Both the position numbers and the translations under genes were made by a program. The notes under the pieces are model-generated. The model did not search any database and had not been told where the DNA came from. It was given only the letters and a program-made list of their open reading frames with translations. DNA of 64,000 nt from Microbacterium sp. 8M (GTDB lineage Bacteria; Actinomycetota; Actinomycetes; Actinomycetales; Microbacteriaceae): positions 977,042 through 1,041,041 of the forward strand of contig NZ_LR733284.1 in NCBI RefSeq assembly GCF_902506375.1, read 5' to 3'. Below, piece by piece: positions 50,150 to 58,852 of this stretch. How positions within the stretch are numbered: position 1 is the stretch's first letter; each line of letters opens with the position of its first letter.

Positions 50150-52234
50150 TCAGATGTCCAGGAAGCGGACGTCCTTGGCGTTGCGCTGGATGAAGCTGCG
50201 GCGCGACTCGACGTCCTCGCCCATCAGCACGCTGAAGATCTCGTCCGCCGCGGCGGCGTCGTCGATCGTGATCTGCCGCAGCGTGCGCGTCGTGTGGTCC
50301 ATGGTGGTCTCCCACAGCTCCTTGGCGTTCATCTCGCCGAGACCCTTGTAGCGCTGGATGCCCGCCTCCTTGGGGATCCGCTTGCCGTTGGCCAGCCCGT
50401 GCTCGAGCAGCGCGTCGCGCTCCGCATCGGAGTACACGTACTCGTGCGGCGAGTTGGTCCACTTCAGGCGGTACAGCGGCGGCATCGCGAGGAACACGTA
50501 GCCCGCCTCGATGAGACCGCGCATGTAGCGGAACAGCAGCGTGAGCAGCAGCGTCGTGATGTGCTGGCCGTCGACATCGGCATCCGCCATCAGCACGATC
50601 TTGTGATAGCGCGCCTTCTCGAGGTCGAAGTCCTCGCCGATGCCCGTGCCGAAGGCCTGGATCATCGCCTGGACCTCCTTGTTGGCCAGGGCCTTGTCCA
50701 GACGTGCGCGCTCGACGTTCAGGATCTTGCCGCGCAGCGCCAGGATCGCCTGCGTGTGCGGGTCGCGGCCCTGCACGGCGGAGCCGCCGGCCGAGTCGCC
50801 CTCCACGAGGAAGATCTCGGAGATCGACGGATCCTTGCTCGTGCAGTCCTTGAGCTTGTCGGGCATGGCGGCGGACTCGAAGACGCTCTTGCGCCGGGCC
50901 GTCTCACGCGCCTTGCGCGCGGCCAGGCGGGCGGTCGCGGCCTCGACGGCCTTGGTCACCACGTTCCTGGCCTGCTTCGGGTTGCGGTCGAACCAGTCGC
51001 CGAGCTGATCGCCGACGACCTTCTGCGTGAACGCCTTCGCCTCGGTGTTGCCGAGCTTGGTCTTGGTCTGTCCCTCGAACTGGGGCTCGCCGAGCTTGAT
51101 CGAGATGACGGCGGTGAGGCCCTCGCGCACGTCGTCGCCGGTGAGGTTGTCGTCCTTCTCCTTGAGGATGTTGTTCGCGCGCGCGTAGCGGTTGACGAGC
51201 GTCGTCAGCGCCGCGCGGAAGCCCTCCTCGTGGGTGCCGCCCTCATGCGTGTTGATCGTGTTCGCGTAGGTGAACACGTTCTCGGTGTATCCGGTGGTCC
51301 ACTGCATTGCGACCTCGAGGGAGATCTTGCGGGCCGTGTCCTCGGACTCGAAGGCGATGATCTCGTCGTTGACCACATCGGCCTTGCGCACGTGGTTGAG
51401 GTATTCGACGTAGTCGACGAGACCGCGCTCGTAGAAGAACACGTCGGAGCGCTGGCGCGTCACGACCGTGCCCTCGACCTCCTCGTCGACCGTCGCGCCC
51501 TCGCGCTCGTCGTGCAGCTCGATGCGCAGGCCCTTGTTCAGGAACGCCATCTGCTGGAAGCGGGTGCGCAGGGTGTCGTAGTCGAACTCGACCGTCTCCT
51601 GGAAGATGCTCGCGTCCGGCCAGAACGTGATCGCCGTCCCGGTCTCGGTCGTGGCCTCGCCCTTCTCGAGCTGCTGCTGCGGGGCGCCGCCGTCGGCGAA
51701 GCTGTGCCGCCAGACGAAGCCCTTCTGCTTGACCTCGACCTCGAAGCGGGTGGAGAGGGCGTTCACCACGGAGGAGCCGACACCGTGCAGGCCACCGGAG
51801 ACCGCGTACGCGCCTCCGCCGAACTTGCCGCCGGCGTGCAGGATGGTCAGCACCACCTCGACGGTCGACTTGGTCGGGTCGGAGGAGTGCGGATCGACCG
51901 GGATGCCGCGGCCGTTGTCGACGACGCGGACGCCGCCGTCGGCGAGCAGGGTGACGAGGATCGTGTCGGCATAGCCGGCGAGTGCCTCGTCGACCGAGTT
52001 GTCGACGATCTCGTAGACGAGGTGGTGGAGCCCGCGCGGTCCGGTGGACCCGATGTACATGCCGGGGCGCTTGCGGACGGCCTCCAGACCCTCGAGGATC
52101 TGGATCGAGTCGGCCCCGTACTCCGCGGCCTGGCCTGCGGGAGCACCCGAGCTGTTGCCGGTCTTCGCGGATCCGGGTGCTTCAGCCCCCGTCTGGGTCG
52201 ATTCGTTCGCGTCAGAGGGGGTTTCAGGCGTCAT
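50150..52234 (-). CDS. gyrB: DNA gyrase subunit B
   Basis: This 694-residue protein has an N-terminal GHKL ATPase ([45 protein letters not shown]), a transducer and a C-terminal TOPRIM with EGDSAGGSA and [12 protein letters not shown]. It supplies ATP-driven strand passage to the GyrA subunit. The first 35 residues are a low-complexity acidic leader, slightly longer than usual. A good promoter lies upstream at 52271-52299. Confidence 0.98.
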   Translation of the reverse strand: MTPETPSDANESTQTGAEAPGSAKTGNSSGAPAGQAAEYGADSIQILEGLEAVRKRPGMYIGSTGPRGLHHLVYEIVDNSVDEALAGYADTILVTLLADGGVRVVDNGRGIPVDPHSSDPTKSTVEVVLTILHAGGKFGGGAYAVSGGLHGVGSSVVNALSTRFEVEVKQKGFVWRHSFADGGAPQQQLEKGEATTETGTAITFWPDASIFQETVEFDYDTLRTRFQQMAFLNKGLRIELHDEREGATVDEEVEGTVVTRQRSDVFFYERGLVDYVEYLNHVRKADVVNDEIIAFESEDTARKISLEVAMQWTTGYTENVFTYANTINTHEGGTHEEGFRAALTTLVNRYARANNILKEKDDNLTGDDVREGLTAVISIKLGEPQFEGQTKTKLGNTEAKAFTQKVVGDQLGDWFDRNPKQARNVVTKAVEAATARLAARKARETARRKSVFESAAMPDKLKDCTSKDPSISEIFLVEGDSAGGSAVQGRDPHTQAILALRGKILNVERARLDKALANKEVQAMIQAFGTGIGEDFDLEKARYHKIVLMADADVDGQHITTLLLTLLFRYMRGLIEAGYVFLAMPPLYRLKWTNSPHEYVYSDAERDALLEHGLANGKRIPKEAGIQRYKGLGEMNAKELWETTMDHTTRTLRQITIDDAAAADEIFSVLMGEDVESRRSFIQRNAKDVRFLDI

Positions 52235-52270
52235 CTGAGGGGTGGCTCCACATCGAAGATCTAGGCGCCC

Positions 52271-52299
52271 AGTCTATCGGAAAGACCCCTTCCTGTCTC
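52271..52299 (-). promoter_or_regulatory. Promoter of gyrB
   Basis: On the minus strand GAGACA (52294-52299) and TAGACT (52271-52276) are 17 bp apart. The start would lie about 30 bases before the gyrB ATG. Confidence 0.55.
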
Positions 52300-52352
52300 G
52301 TTGTACGCGCTTCTGCGCGCCTTAACGGCCATGAAACAGGATGGATCCTGCC

Positions 52353-52844
52353 TCACCCGTAGGTATCGCGCGGACCGCGCCCTGGAGCGACTCTGGGACC
52401 CCATTTCCAGGAAGGGACGTCCGGCCCGACGAAGCGGATGTTCTCGACGCCGGCCTCAGGGTACCGGCGCCCGATCTCGGTGATGATCACCGCGCGCATG
52501 TACTGCAGGTTCTTCGCCCAGGCCGTCGAATCGCACTTCACGGTGAGCATCCCGCCCTCGAGCGACACCGGCTCGGAGTGCTTCGCGGTATCGGGACCGG
52601 CGAGCTCGGCCCACTGCAGCACCAGGTCCTCGCGGCTCAGTGCGGCCTCCCATCCGGCGTCGCGGGTGAGCTTGGCGAGGACGTCGCCGAGGGATCCCGG
52701 ATCCCGCCCCGGCGTGAACGGTGCGTTCTCGTCGTCGACGATGCGCTTCTTGCGCTTCCAGTTCTTCGAGCTGGGCTTGAGTCCGCGCAGGCGCAGGTAG
52801 GTCGCGACGGTCTCCGGGACGTCGGGCTCGCCCTGCTCAGTCAT
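52353..52844 (-). CDS. dciA: DciA-like protein (DUF721)
   Basis: This 163-residue protein has the C-terminal DUF721 domain: ALSREDLVLQWAELAGPDTA, LTVKCDSTAWAKNLQYM, and IGRRYPEAGVENIRFVGP. DciA is the helicase-loading partner of DnaB in most bacteria lacking DnaC. The N-terminal part is basic (SSKNWKRKKR) and likely contacts DNA. It overlaps recF by 8 bases and lies between recF and gyrB, the standard actinobacterial position. Confidence 0.92.
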   Translation of the reverse strand: MTEQGEPDVPETVATYLRLRGLKPSSKNWKRKKRIVDDENAPFTPGRDPGSLGDVLAKLTRDAGWEAALSREDLVLQWAELAGPDTAKHSEPVSLEGGMLTVKCDSTAWAKNLQYMRAVIITEIGRRYPEAGVENIRFVGPDVPSWKWGPRVAPGRGPRDTYG

Positions 52845-54105
52845 CGTCCACCTCCCCGTTCTGCGTCCCGTCGACCGCGACCCCGGTCGCTGAGCCCGTC
52901 GAAGCGACGGACGGCGGACGCGGCGTCCCTTCGACAGGCTCAGGGACCGGGTTCGCCTCCCGCTCGTCCGTGATGGTGCCGGCAGAGATGCGGACCACAT
53001 GCCGGTGCAACACCTCGGGGATGTCCTCCTCGACGGCGGCGGTCACGAGCACCTGCTCGTACCCCGACGTGATGCCTGCGAGCCGGCGTCGGCGCTCGGC
53101 GTCGAGCTCGGCGAAGACGTCGTCGAGGATGAGCACCGGATCCCCGGCGGGCGACTCCGCGCGCAGCAGCTCCGCGGACGCGAGCCGCAGCGCGAGGGCG
53201 ATCGACCAGGACTCTCCGTGCGAGGCGTACCCCTTGACCGGGAGGTCGCGCACCCGCAGCACGAGGTCGTCGCGATGCGGGCCGACGAGCGTCAAGCCGC
53301 GCTCGAGCTCGGCCGAGCGCTTCGCCGCGAGCGCCGCACGGAACAGGTCGGCCGTGCTGCCGCCGCTGTCCGAGGTCTCGGCGTCGTCGCCCTCCTCGGG
53401 GTCGCCGCCGCGGATCGACTGGGCCCAGTGCAGCCGCGGATCGTGGTCGGCGCCGGCGATCGCGGCATAGGCGTCGGTGAGTCCGGGCTGCAGGTCCGCG
53501 GCGAGCCGGGAGCGGGCGTCGATGATCTCAGATCCGAGGGCGATGAGCTTGTCGTCCCAGACGTCCAGCGTGCTCAGGGCCTCGGTCTTGATGCCGCGCG
53601 CCCGCGCCGATTTCAGTAGCGCCGTGCGCTGTCGGAGCACGCGGTCGTAGTCGCCGAGCACGGCGGACATCCGCGGGGTGCGCTGGATCAGCAGCTGGTC
53701 GGCGAAGCGCCGCCGTGCGGATGGATCCCCTCGGACGATCTGCAGATCCTCCGGTGCGAAGAGCACGACGTGGGCGTAGCGGGGGAGATCCGCGGTGCGG
53801 CCAGGCGCGCCGTTGATCCGCGCCTTGTTGGACCCCTGCCGGTTGATCTGCACCTCGATCAGCACCTTCCGCTGACCGTGCGCCAGCCGGGCGCGGACGA
53901 TCGCGGCCTCCTGGCCGTCGCGCACCATCGGCGCATCCGACGAGACGCGGTGCGACCCCAGCGTCGCGAGGAAGACGATGGCCTCGGCGAGGTTGGTCTT
54001 GCCCTGGCCGTTGCGGCCGACGAGGACGTTCGGACCGCGATGCAGCGCGAGCTCGGCGGTCGCGTAATTGCGGAAGTCCACGAGGCTGAGGTGCTCCACA
54101 ATCAC
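52837..54105 (-). CDS. recF: DNA replication and repair protein RecF
   Basis: This 422-residue SMC-like ATPase has Walker A GRNGQGKTNLAEAI near residue 30, signature region HGESWSIALALRLASAELL and Walker B LILDDVFAELDAERR near 325. RecF helps load RecA at gaps with RecO/RecR. The final 45 residues or so (containing NPVPEPVEGT and SVASTGSATG) are translation of two dispersed-repeat copies at 52883-52951 and extend the protein beyond the usual length of about 370. Confidence 0.96.
   Translation of the reverse strand: MIVEHLSLVDFRNYATAELALHRGPNVLVGRNGQGKTNLAEAIVFLATLGSHRVSSDAPMVRDGQEAAIVRARLAHGQRKVLIEVQINRQGSNKARINGAPGRTADLPRYAHVVLFAPEDLQIVRGDPSARRRFADQLLIQRTPRMSAVLGDYDRVLRQRTALLKSARARGIKTEALSTLDVWDDKLIALGSEIIDARSRLAADLQPGLTDAYAAIAGADHDPRLHWAQSIRGGDPEEGDDAETSDSGGSTADLFRAALAAKRSAELERGLTLVGPHRDDLVLRVRDLPVKGYASHGESWSIALALRLASAELLRAESPAGDPVLILDDVFAELDAERRRRLAGITSGYEQVLVTAAVEEDIPEVLHRHVVRISAGTITDEREANPVPEPVEGTPRPPSVASTGSATGVAVDGTQNGEVDDD
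52883..52951. repeat. Two dispersed-repeat copies inside the recF 3' end
   Basis: GCTGAGCCCGTCGAAGCG and CCCTTCGACAGGCTCAGGG face each other within the coding region of recF. The reading frame is preserved through both. Confidence 0.8.
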
Positions 54106-54190
54106 CCGAGCAACCTTACCCGCGGCCCCCGACAGCGCGGGGTCCGGTTCCGGCGACCGAGACGGCGGCGATCCTGCCTGCGGAACGGGG

Positions 54191-54643
54191 TCAGAGCTCG
54201 CGGGCGACGTAGACCACGCCGCCCTCGCGGCGCATCTCGGTCATCCCCGCGCGGGTCAGCACGGCGAGCGAGGCCGCGTTGCTCTCCTCGGTGTCGGCGA
54301 TGGCGCGGACGGCACCGTTCGCGGCGGCGATCCGCAGGCCCTCGGTCACCGCGGCGGTTGCGAGGCCGCGTCCGCGCGCCGAGGGCACGAGGCCGTAGCC
54401 GAACTCGACGGTGCCGCTCTCGTCGGGCGGTCCGAAGAAGCCGAATCCGCCGACCGCGAGGCCGTCGTCGTCCCGGATCGCGTACAGCGTGAACACCGGA
54501 TCCGCGCTGTCACGCGCGGCCAGCGAGCGCAGCGGCACGAGTTCGTCCTCGAACGGGTACTCCGGATGCCAATCGTCGCCGGGGCGCTCCTCGCGCGCGA
54601 TGATGCGCGCCGCGAGCGCGGGATCTATCGGATCCAGCCGCAT
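54191..54643 (-). CDS. GNAT-family acetyltransferase
   Basis: This 150-residue protein has motif A in LVPSARGRGLATAAVTEGLR near residue 85 (R-G-R-G-L-A) and the late NAASLAVLTRAGM. It transfers an acetyl group from acetyl-CoA; the target is not known. Its ATG overlaps the dnaN stop, so it is an inserted passenger between dnaN and recF, where actinobacteria often carry gnd instead. Confidence 0.85.
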   Translation of the reverse strand: MRLDPIDPALAARIIAREERPGDDWHPEYPFEDELVPLRSLAARDSADPVFTLYAIRDDDGLAVGGFGFFGPPDESGTVEFGYGLVPSARGRGLATAAVTEGLRIAAANGAVRAIADTEESNAASLAVLTRAGMTEMRREGGVVYVAREL

Positions 54644-55782
54644 CACCGCAGCAGCAGGTTGGGCTGCAGCAGGTACTTGAACGAGTCCAGGCCGGCCTTG
54701 TCGACCGAGGTCTGGCTGGTGATCAGCACGGGGCTGAGCTTGTTCGCGTTGTCCGAGGAGGTGAACGTGACGCGCACGAACTCGCTCTTCACAGCGCCCA
54801 GCGCCTCCAGCAGGTACTGCGGGTTGAGGCCGAGCGTGACGTCCTCGCCGTTCAGGTGCGCGTCGACCGACTCGGAGGCTCGCGCCTGCTCGCCGCCTGA
54901 GGCGTCCATCGTGACCGACGACGTGTCGAACGTGAACCGCAGTGGCGCGGAGCGGTCCAGCACCAGGGCCACGCGGCGGACCGCCTCGGTGAGGTCGGCG
55001 GTGTTGACGACGGCGTGGTGGTCGGTCTGCTCGGGGAAGAGACGGCGCACCGGCGGGAAGTTGCCCTTGATGAGCAGCGAGGTGACGGTCTTGTTGCCCG
55101 CGGTGAACGCGATGATCTCGCGGTCGCCGGCGCCGGAGAACGAGATCTGGATGGTGCCGGCGTGCCCGAAGGTCTTGCCGACCTCCTGCAGAGTGCGGGC
55201 GGGGACGAGCGCGGTCTGCTCGGAGGCCTCGCCGTCCCATGGCACGTCGCGCAGGGACACCCGGTAGCGGTCGGTGGCCACGAGGCTCAGCGTGTTCTCG
55301 CTGACCTCGAGCTGCACACCGGTCAGCACGGGGGTGACGTCGTCGCGCGAGGCGGCGAAGGCCACCTGGGCGATCGCGGTGCCGAACTCCTCGGCCGGGA
55401 CCAGGCCGCTGGTGCCGGACACCTCGGGGATCGACGGGTACTCCTCGACCGGCATGGCGGCGAGGGTGAACCGCGCGGATCCGCATCGCACGGCGACACC
55501 GCCGTCCTCCTCGACCGCGATCTCGATCGGCGCGTTGGGCAGGCGGCTCGCGATGTCGGAGAGCAGCCGCCCGTGCACGAGGATCGTGCCGGGCTCGTCG
55601 ACCGTCGCCTCGATGGTTGTCCGGGCCGAGGCCTCGTAGTCGAACGCGGAGAGGGTGAGGCCGTCGTCGCCGGCCTCGATCAGCACACCGGCCAGGATCG
55701 GCTGCGGGTTGCGCTGGGGCAGGAGCTTGACGACGAAGGACACTGCTTCGCTGAAGACATCGCGATTGACCTGGAACCTCAC
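54643..55782 (-). CDS. dnaN: DNA polymerase III beta subunit (sliding clamp)
   Basis: This 379-residue protein has three clamp domains, starting RFQVNRDVFSEAVSFVVKLL and including LPIEEYPSIPE-like MPVEEYPSIPEV and the C-terminal hydrophobic end. The dimeric ring tethers polymerase and clamp-binding proteins; the NucS tail in this window is a likely client. GTG 55782 is chosen because GGAGGAGC precedes it and it matches family N-termini. Confidence 0.98.
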   Translation of the reverse strand: MRFQVNRDVFSEAVSFVVKLLPQRNPQPILAGVLIEAGDDGLTLSAFDYEASARTTIEATVDEPGTILVHGRLLSDIASRLPNAPIEIAVEEDGGVAVRCGSARFTLAAMPVEEYPSIPEVSGTSGLVPAEEFGTAIAQVAFAASRDDVTPVLTGVQLEVSENTLSLVATDRYRVSLRDVPWDGEASEQTALVPARTLQEVGKTFGHAGTIQISFSGAGDREIIAFTAGNKTVTSLLIKGNFPPVRRLFPEQTDHHAVVNTADLTEAVRRVALVLDRSAPLRFTFDTSSVTMDASGGEQARASESVDAHLNGEDVTLGLNPQYLLEALGAVKSEFVRVTFTSSDNANKLSPVLITSQTSVDKAGLDSFKYLLQPNLLLR

Positions 55783-56327
55783 CGGCGCTCCTCCGTCGTC
55801 TGATTCCGCAGGGTCGCGTCGAACGCGCCCGCGGTCCGCTGGCACACACCAGGGGATCCCATGCTAATGCCACGGGGCGTCGCGTCCAGATCGCAGCCTT
55901 CCGGATTCGGATCCATCCCCAGCCCGGCTCCGGGAGGTGATCGATGGCCGGAGATTCGAAAGGAGTTCTTAACGGTGTTAACGCCTGTGGATACTGTGGA
56001 TAACTCTGGGGATGCTTTGCGGCCGTAGGGAACTACACGTCTGTGACTTGTGGAGATCGTGCGGAAACACGGGGGTCGTGGGGGAGGGCGAGCGGATCCT
56101 GTCCGCCGAGTTATCCACAGATCCGGGTGCTGTGTGGGGAATCCACGCCGTCCGGCCGGGGAGATATCCCCAAGTTATCCACATGTGGACACGCGGAGAG
56201 CGCGCATGCCAGAATGCGCCACCCGATCGCCGCTGTTCCGTCCTCGGCGCTCCTGGGGCCGTTCCGGGGCGATCGCTGTGGGAGGGGGACCCCTTCGAGG
56301 GGGCAGGACGCCGTGGGATGGGCTCGG
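55783..56327. other. oriC: Chromosome replication origin oriC
   Basis: The 545-bp dnaN-dnaA spacer has many DnaA boxes. On the plus strand: TTATCCACA at 56111-56119 and 56175-56183. On the minus strand: TGTGGATAC (55986-55994), TGTGGATAA (55995-56003) and TGTGGACAC (56184-56192); the first two are head to tail with no gap. A stretch with less GC (TTCTTAACGGTGTTAAC, about 55967-55983) next to them may be the unwinding element. Position, box density and gene order make this the chromosomal origin. Confidence 0.9.
55861..55888 (-). promoter_or_regulatory. Promoter of dnaN
   Basis: On the minus strand TGGACG (55883-55888) and TAGCAT (55861-55866) have a 16-bp spacer. The start would be about 75 bases before the dnaN GTG. 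Confidence 0.45.
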
Positions 56328-57728
56328 TCAGCGCCGGCTGAGCTGAGCGGTGATCTCGGTCACCTGGTTGAAGATCGCGCGGCGCTCCTTCATGAGCTCG
56401 CTGATCTTCTTGTACGCGTACATCACGGTGGTGTGATCGCGGTTGCCGAAGAGCTGCCCGATCTTCGGCAGGGAGAGGTTGGTGCGCTCCCGGCACAGGT
56501 ACATCGCGATCTGACGGGCGGTCGCGATCTGCTGCGACCGGCTGGATCCGTACAGGTCGTCCTCGGTGAGCTTGAAGTAGTTCGCCGTGGTGGTGATGAT
56601 GTCGGTCGGCGAGACGATGCTGTCCTCGTCCTGGTCCACGATGTCGCGCAGCGCGGTCTGCGCGGTGGCGATGTCGAGGGCGGAGCGGTTCAGGTTCGCG
56701 AACGCCGTGGCTCGGATGAGGGCGCCCTCGAGCTCGCGGATGTTCGAGGAGACCTTGGTCGCGATGTACTCGAGCACGTCGTCGGGCACATGCAGCTGCT
56801 CGCTCTGCGCCTTCTTGCGCAGGATCGCGATGCGGGTCTCGAGGTCGGGTGCCTGCACGTCGGTGATGAGACCCCACTCGAAGCGGCTGCGCATCCGCTC
56901 CTCGAAGCCGGTGAGGTGCTTGGGCGGCACGTCGCTGGTGATCACGACCTGCTTGTTGTGGTCGTGCAGCTGGTTGAAGGTGTGGAAGAACGCCTCCTGG
57001 GTCTCCGCACGGCCCTGCAGGAACTGGATGTCGTCGATCATCAGGATGTCGACCTCGCGGTAGCGCGCCTGGAAGGCGGATCCGCGGTTGTTGGCGATCG
57101 AGTTGATGAAGTCGTTGGTGAACTCCTCGCTCGACACGTAGCGCACCTTGACCCCGGCGTACAGGGACTGCGCGTAGTCGCCGATCGCGTGCAGCAGGTG
57201 CGTCTTGCCGAGGCCCGGCCCGCCGTAGATGAACAGCGGGTTGTAGGCCTTCGCCGGCGCCTCTGCCACGGCGACGGCTGCCGCGTGCGCGAAGCGGTTG
57301 GACTGCCCGATGACGAAGTTGTCGAAGGTGTACTTCGGGTTGAGCCGCGACTCGTGGCGGATCGGCGTGGGCTGCTGCTCGATGGGGGACTCGACGCGGG
57401 CCGGCTCCTGGCGGGCGGACGCGAAGTCGGCGACGGGGATGGGCACCGTCTGCTGCTCGACCATGTCGTGGTTCACGGTGACGCGGAAGGAGGTGACCTC
57501 GTCGCCGATCCGGGCGAGCGCCTCCATGATCGGCAGGCGGAGGCGCTTGTTGATCTGTCCGGCGGTGAGGTCGTTGGGGACCTCGAGGTAGAGCGTCGCA
57601 GTCATCACGCCGGCGGGGACGGCGAGGTTGAGGAACCCCTGCAGCGGGGCGGTGACGCGCTCATCGCCGGCCAGCTCGGCGAGCAGCTCGTCCCAGATCG
57701 GGACGTCGGACGCTGCGGATGCTGACAT
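56328..57728 (-). CDS. dnaA: Chromosomal replication initiator DnaA
   Basis: This 466-residue protein has four domains: I (residues 1-90), a short linker II, AAA+ domain III with Walker A GGPGLGKTH near residue 163 and Walker B LMIDDIQF, and domain IV with the DNA-binding LPKIGQLFGNRDHTTVMYAY. It opens oriC next door. Linker II is short compared with mycobacteria or streptomycetes. A DnaA box at 57776-57784 lies in its leader, consistent with autoregulation. GGGGGAA precedes the ATG. Confidence 0.98.
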   Translation of the reverse strand: MSASAASDVPIWDELLAELAGDERVTAPLQGFLNLAVPAGVMTATLYLEVPNDLTAGQINKRLRLPIMEALARIGDEVTSFRVTVNHDMVEQQTVPIPVADFASARQEPARVESPIEQQPTPIRHESRLNPKYTFDNFVIGQSNRFAHAAAVAVAEAPAKAYNPLFIYGGPGLGKTHLLHAIGDYAQSLYAGVKVRYVSSEEFTNDFINSIANNRGSAFQARYREVDILMIDDIQFLQGRAETQEAFFHTFNQLHDHNKQVVITSDVPPKHLTGFEERMRSRFEWGLITDVQAPDLETRIAILRKKAQSEQLHVPDDVLEYIATKVSSNIRELEGALIRATAFANLNRSALDIATAQTALRDIVDQDEDSIVSPTDIITTTANYFKLTEDDLYGSSRSQQIATARQIAMYLCRERTNLSLPKIGQLFGNRDHTTVMYAYKKISELMKERRAIFNQVTEITAQLSRR

Positions 57729-57795
57729 GGTTCCCCCGGGTGACTCGGCACAGCGGCGGATTTCGATCTCGCTCCTGTGGATAACTGCTCGTGCC

Positions 57796-57824
57796 ACGGT
57801 AGTCAGCGAGGGCCGCGAGGGCAA
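57796..57824 (-). promoter_or_regulatory. Promoter of dnaA
   Basis: On the minus strand TTGCCC (57819-57824) and TACCGT (57796-57801) are 17 bp apart. A DnaA box lies just downstream of the predicted start. Confidence 0.5.
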
Positions 57825-57908
57825 GCCGTGACGGGGGCTCAGCGGCGGCGTGTCCCTGTGGGGGGATCCGTCCACAGGTGTGGATAATGGTGCTTTCGCC
57901 CGCTCAGT

Positions 57909-57937
57909 TTGCGATGTGGGAAGCGACGTCGTAGCCT
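57909..57937 (+). promoter_or_regulatory. Promoter of rpmH
   Basis: TTGCGA (57909-57914) and TAGCCT (57932-57937) have a 17-bp spacer, giving a leader of about 85 bases before rpmH. Confidence 0.5.
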
Positions 57938-58028
57938 TAATCGGTTGACTTATGCCATTTCGGCAGTCTTTGTCCACCCGTCTCCGGCCGCATCGATCCC
58001 GGTGACAGCTTCCCTTTCCGGAGAAATC

Positions 58029-58166
58029 ATGAGCAAGCGCACGTTCCAGCCCAACAACCGCCGCCGCGCCAAGAAGCACGGCTTCCGCGCCCGCATGCGC
58101 ACCCGCGCCGGCCGCGCCATCCTGTCGGCACGCCGCTCGAAGGGCCGTGCCGAGCTCTCGGCGTAA
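58029..58166 (+). CDS. rpmH: 50S ribosomal protein L34
   Basis: This 45-residue, highly basic protein starts [20 protein letters not shown], the conserved L34 sequence. It is part of the large ribosomal subunit. A purine-rich GGAGAAA precedes the ATG. It is followed three bases later by rnpA, the universal order. Confidence 0.98.
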   Translation: MSKRTFQPNNRRRAKKHGFRARMRTRAGRAILSARRSKGRAELSA

Positions 58167-58169
58167 TCC

Positions 58170-58502
58170 GTGCTCGCCCGCCCGCATCGACTCACCCGCG
58201 GGTCCGACTACCGCACGGTGGTTCGGCGCGGGCGGCGATACGGCGGGCCCCGGTTGATCGTCTCGGTGCTCGACACCGGTGAGCAGCGCCCCGTGCGCTT
58301 CGGTTTCATCGTGAGCAAGCAGGTGGGGAACGCAGTGACCCGCAACACTGTGCGGCGACGCCTGAAGGATGCCTGCGCCCGTCAGCTCCCTCTGCCCGAC
58401 GGCATCGACGTGGTCATCCGGGCACTCCCCTCCGCAGCCGCGGCGCCCTTCGCCGAGCTGCTGGCCGACGTGGACCGTGCGGTCGCCCGGGGTGTGCGAT
58501 GA
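58170..58502 (+). CDS. rnpA: Ribonuclease P protein component
   Basis: This 110-residue basic protein has the RnpA signature: [20 protein letters not shown] with the RNR-type motif. It binds RNase P RNA and aids removal of tRNA 5' leaders. The GTG start is three bases past the rpmH stop. It overlaps yidD by four bases (ATGA). Confidence 0.95.
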   Translation: MLARPHRLTRGSDYRTVVRRGRRYGGPRLIVSVLDTGEQRPVRFGFIVSKQVGNAVTRNTVRRRLKDACARQLPLPDGIDVVIRALPSAAAAPFAELLADVDRAVARGVR

Positions 58503-58849
58503 GCGCACTGCCGGCCTACTCACGCGGCACGGCGCATCTGCACGCCGCGGATCTGCTGCGGGCGGCGCCGCTGCTGCCGCGGAACCTGGTGCTGGGCTTC
58601 CTCACGGCGTACCGCGCGGTCATCTCGCCGCTCTATGGCGACGTCTGTGCGTATTACCCCAGCTGCTCCGCATACGCTGTAGGTGCGGTGCAACAGCATG
58701 GCGCGGTGAAAGGCGCAGGCCTTTCGGCGTGGCGGATCCTGCGCTGCAATCCCTGGAGCCACGGCGGCGTGGACGACGTGCCGCTGCACAAGAACTTCCG
58801 ACACGCCCTCACGCCTCGAGGATTCGTCGTACCCTCCCGAAAGGACTGA
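58499..58849 (+). CDS. yidD: Membrane protein insertion efficiency factor YidD
   Basis: This 116-residue protein carries the YidD core: [20 protein letters not shown] with the conserved cysteines, [14 protein letters not shown] and [16 protein letters not shown]. It assists YidC/Sec in inserting membrane proteins. The first 30 residues are an extra, low-conservation leader. It lies between rnpA and yidC. Confidence 0.93.
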   Translation: MSALPAYSRGTAHLHAADLLRAAPLLPRNLVLGFLTAYRAVISPLYGDVCAYYPSCSAYAVGAVQQHGAVKGAGLSAWRILRCNPWSHGGVDDVPLHKNFRHALTPRGFVVPSRKD

Positions 58850-58852
58850 TCA

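Larger units (their letters stand above)
57729..58028. other. dnaA-rpmH spacer with two DnaA boxes
   Basis: The 300-bp divergent spacer holds TGTGGATAA at 57776-57784 and 57879-57887, a dnaA promoter at 57796-57824 and an rpmH promoter at 57909-57937. The boxes could let DnaA damp dnaA expression, or act as a second part of the origin. Confidence 0.75.

Noticed and set aside
47848..50193. A 781-codon plus-strand open frame opposite gyrA
   Set aside because: It mirrors gyrA on the opposite strand and has the Val/Arg/Asp/His bias of antisense GC-rich frames; gyrA is certain.
49859..52264. An 801-codon plus-strand open frame opposite gyrB
   Set aside because: Antisense shadow of gyrB with no recognisable motif.
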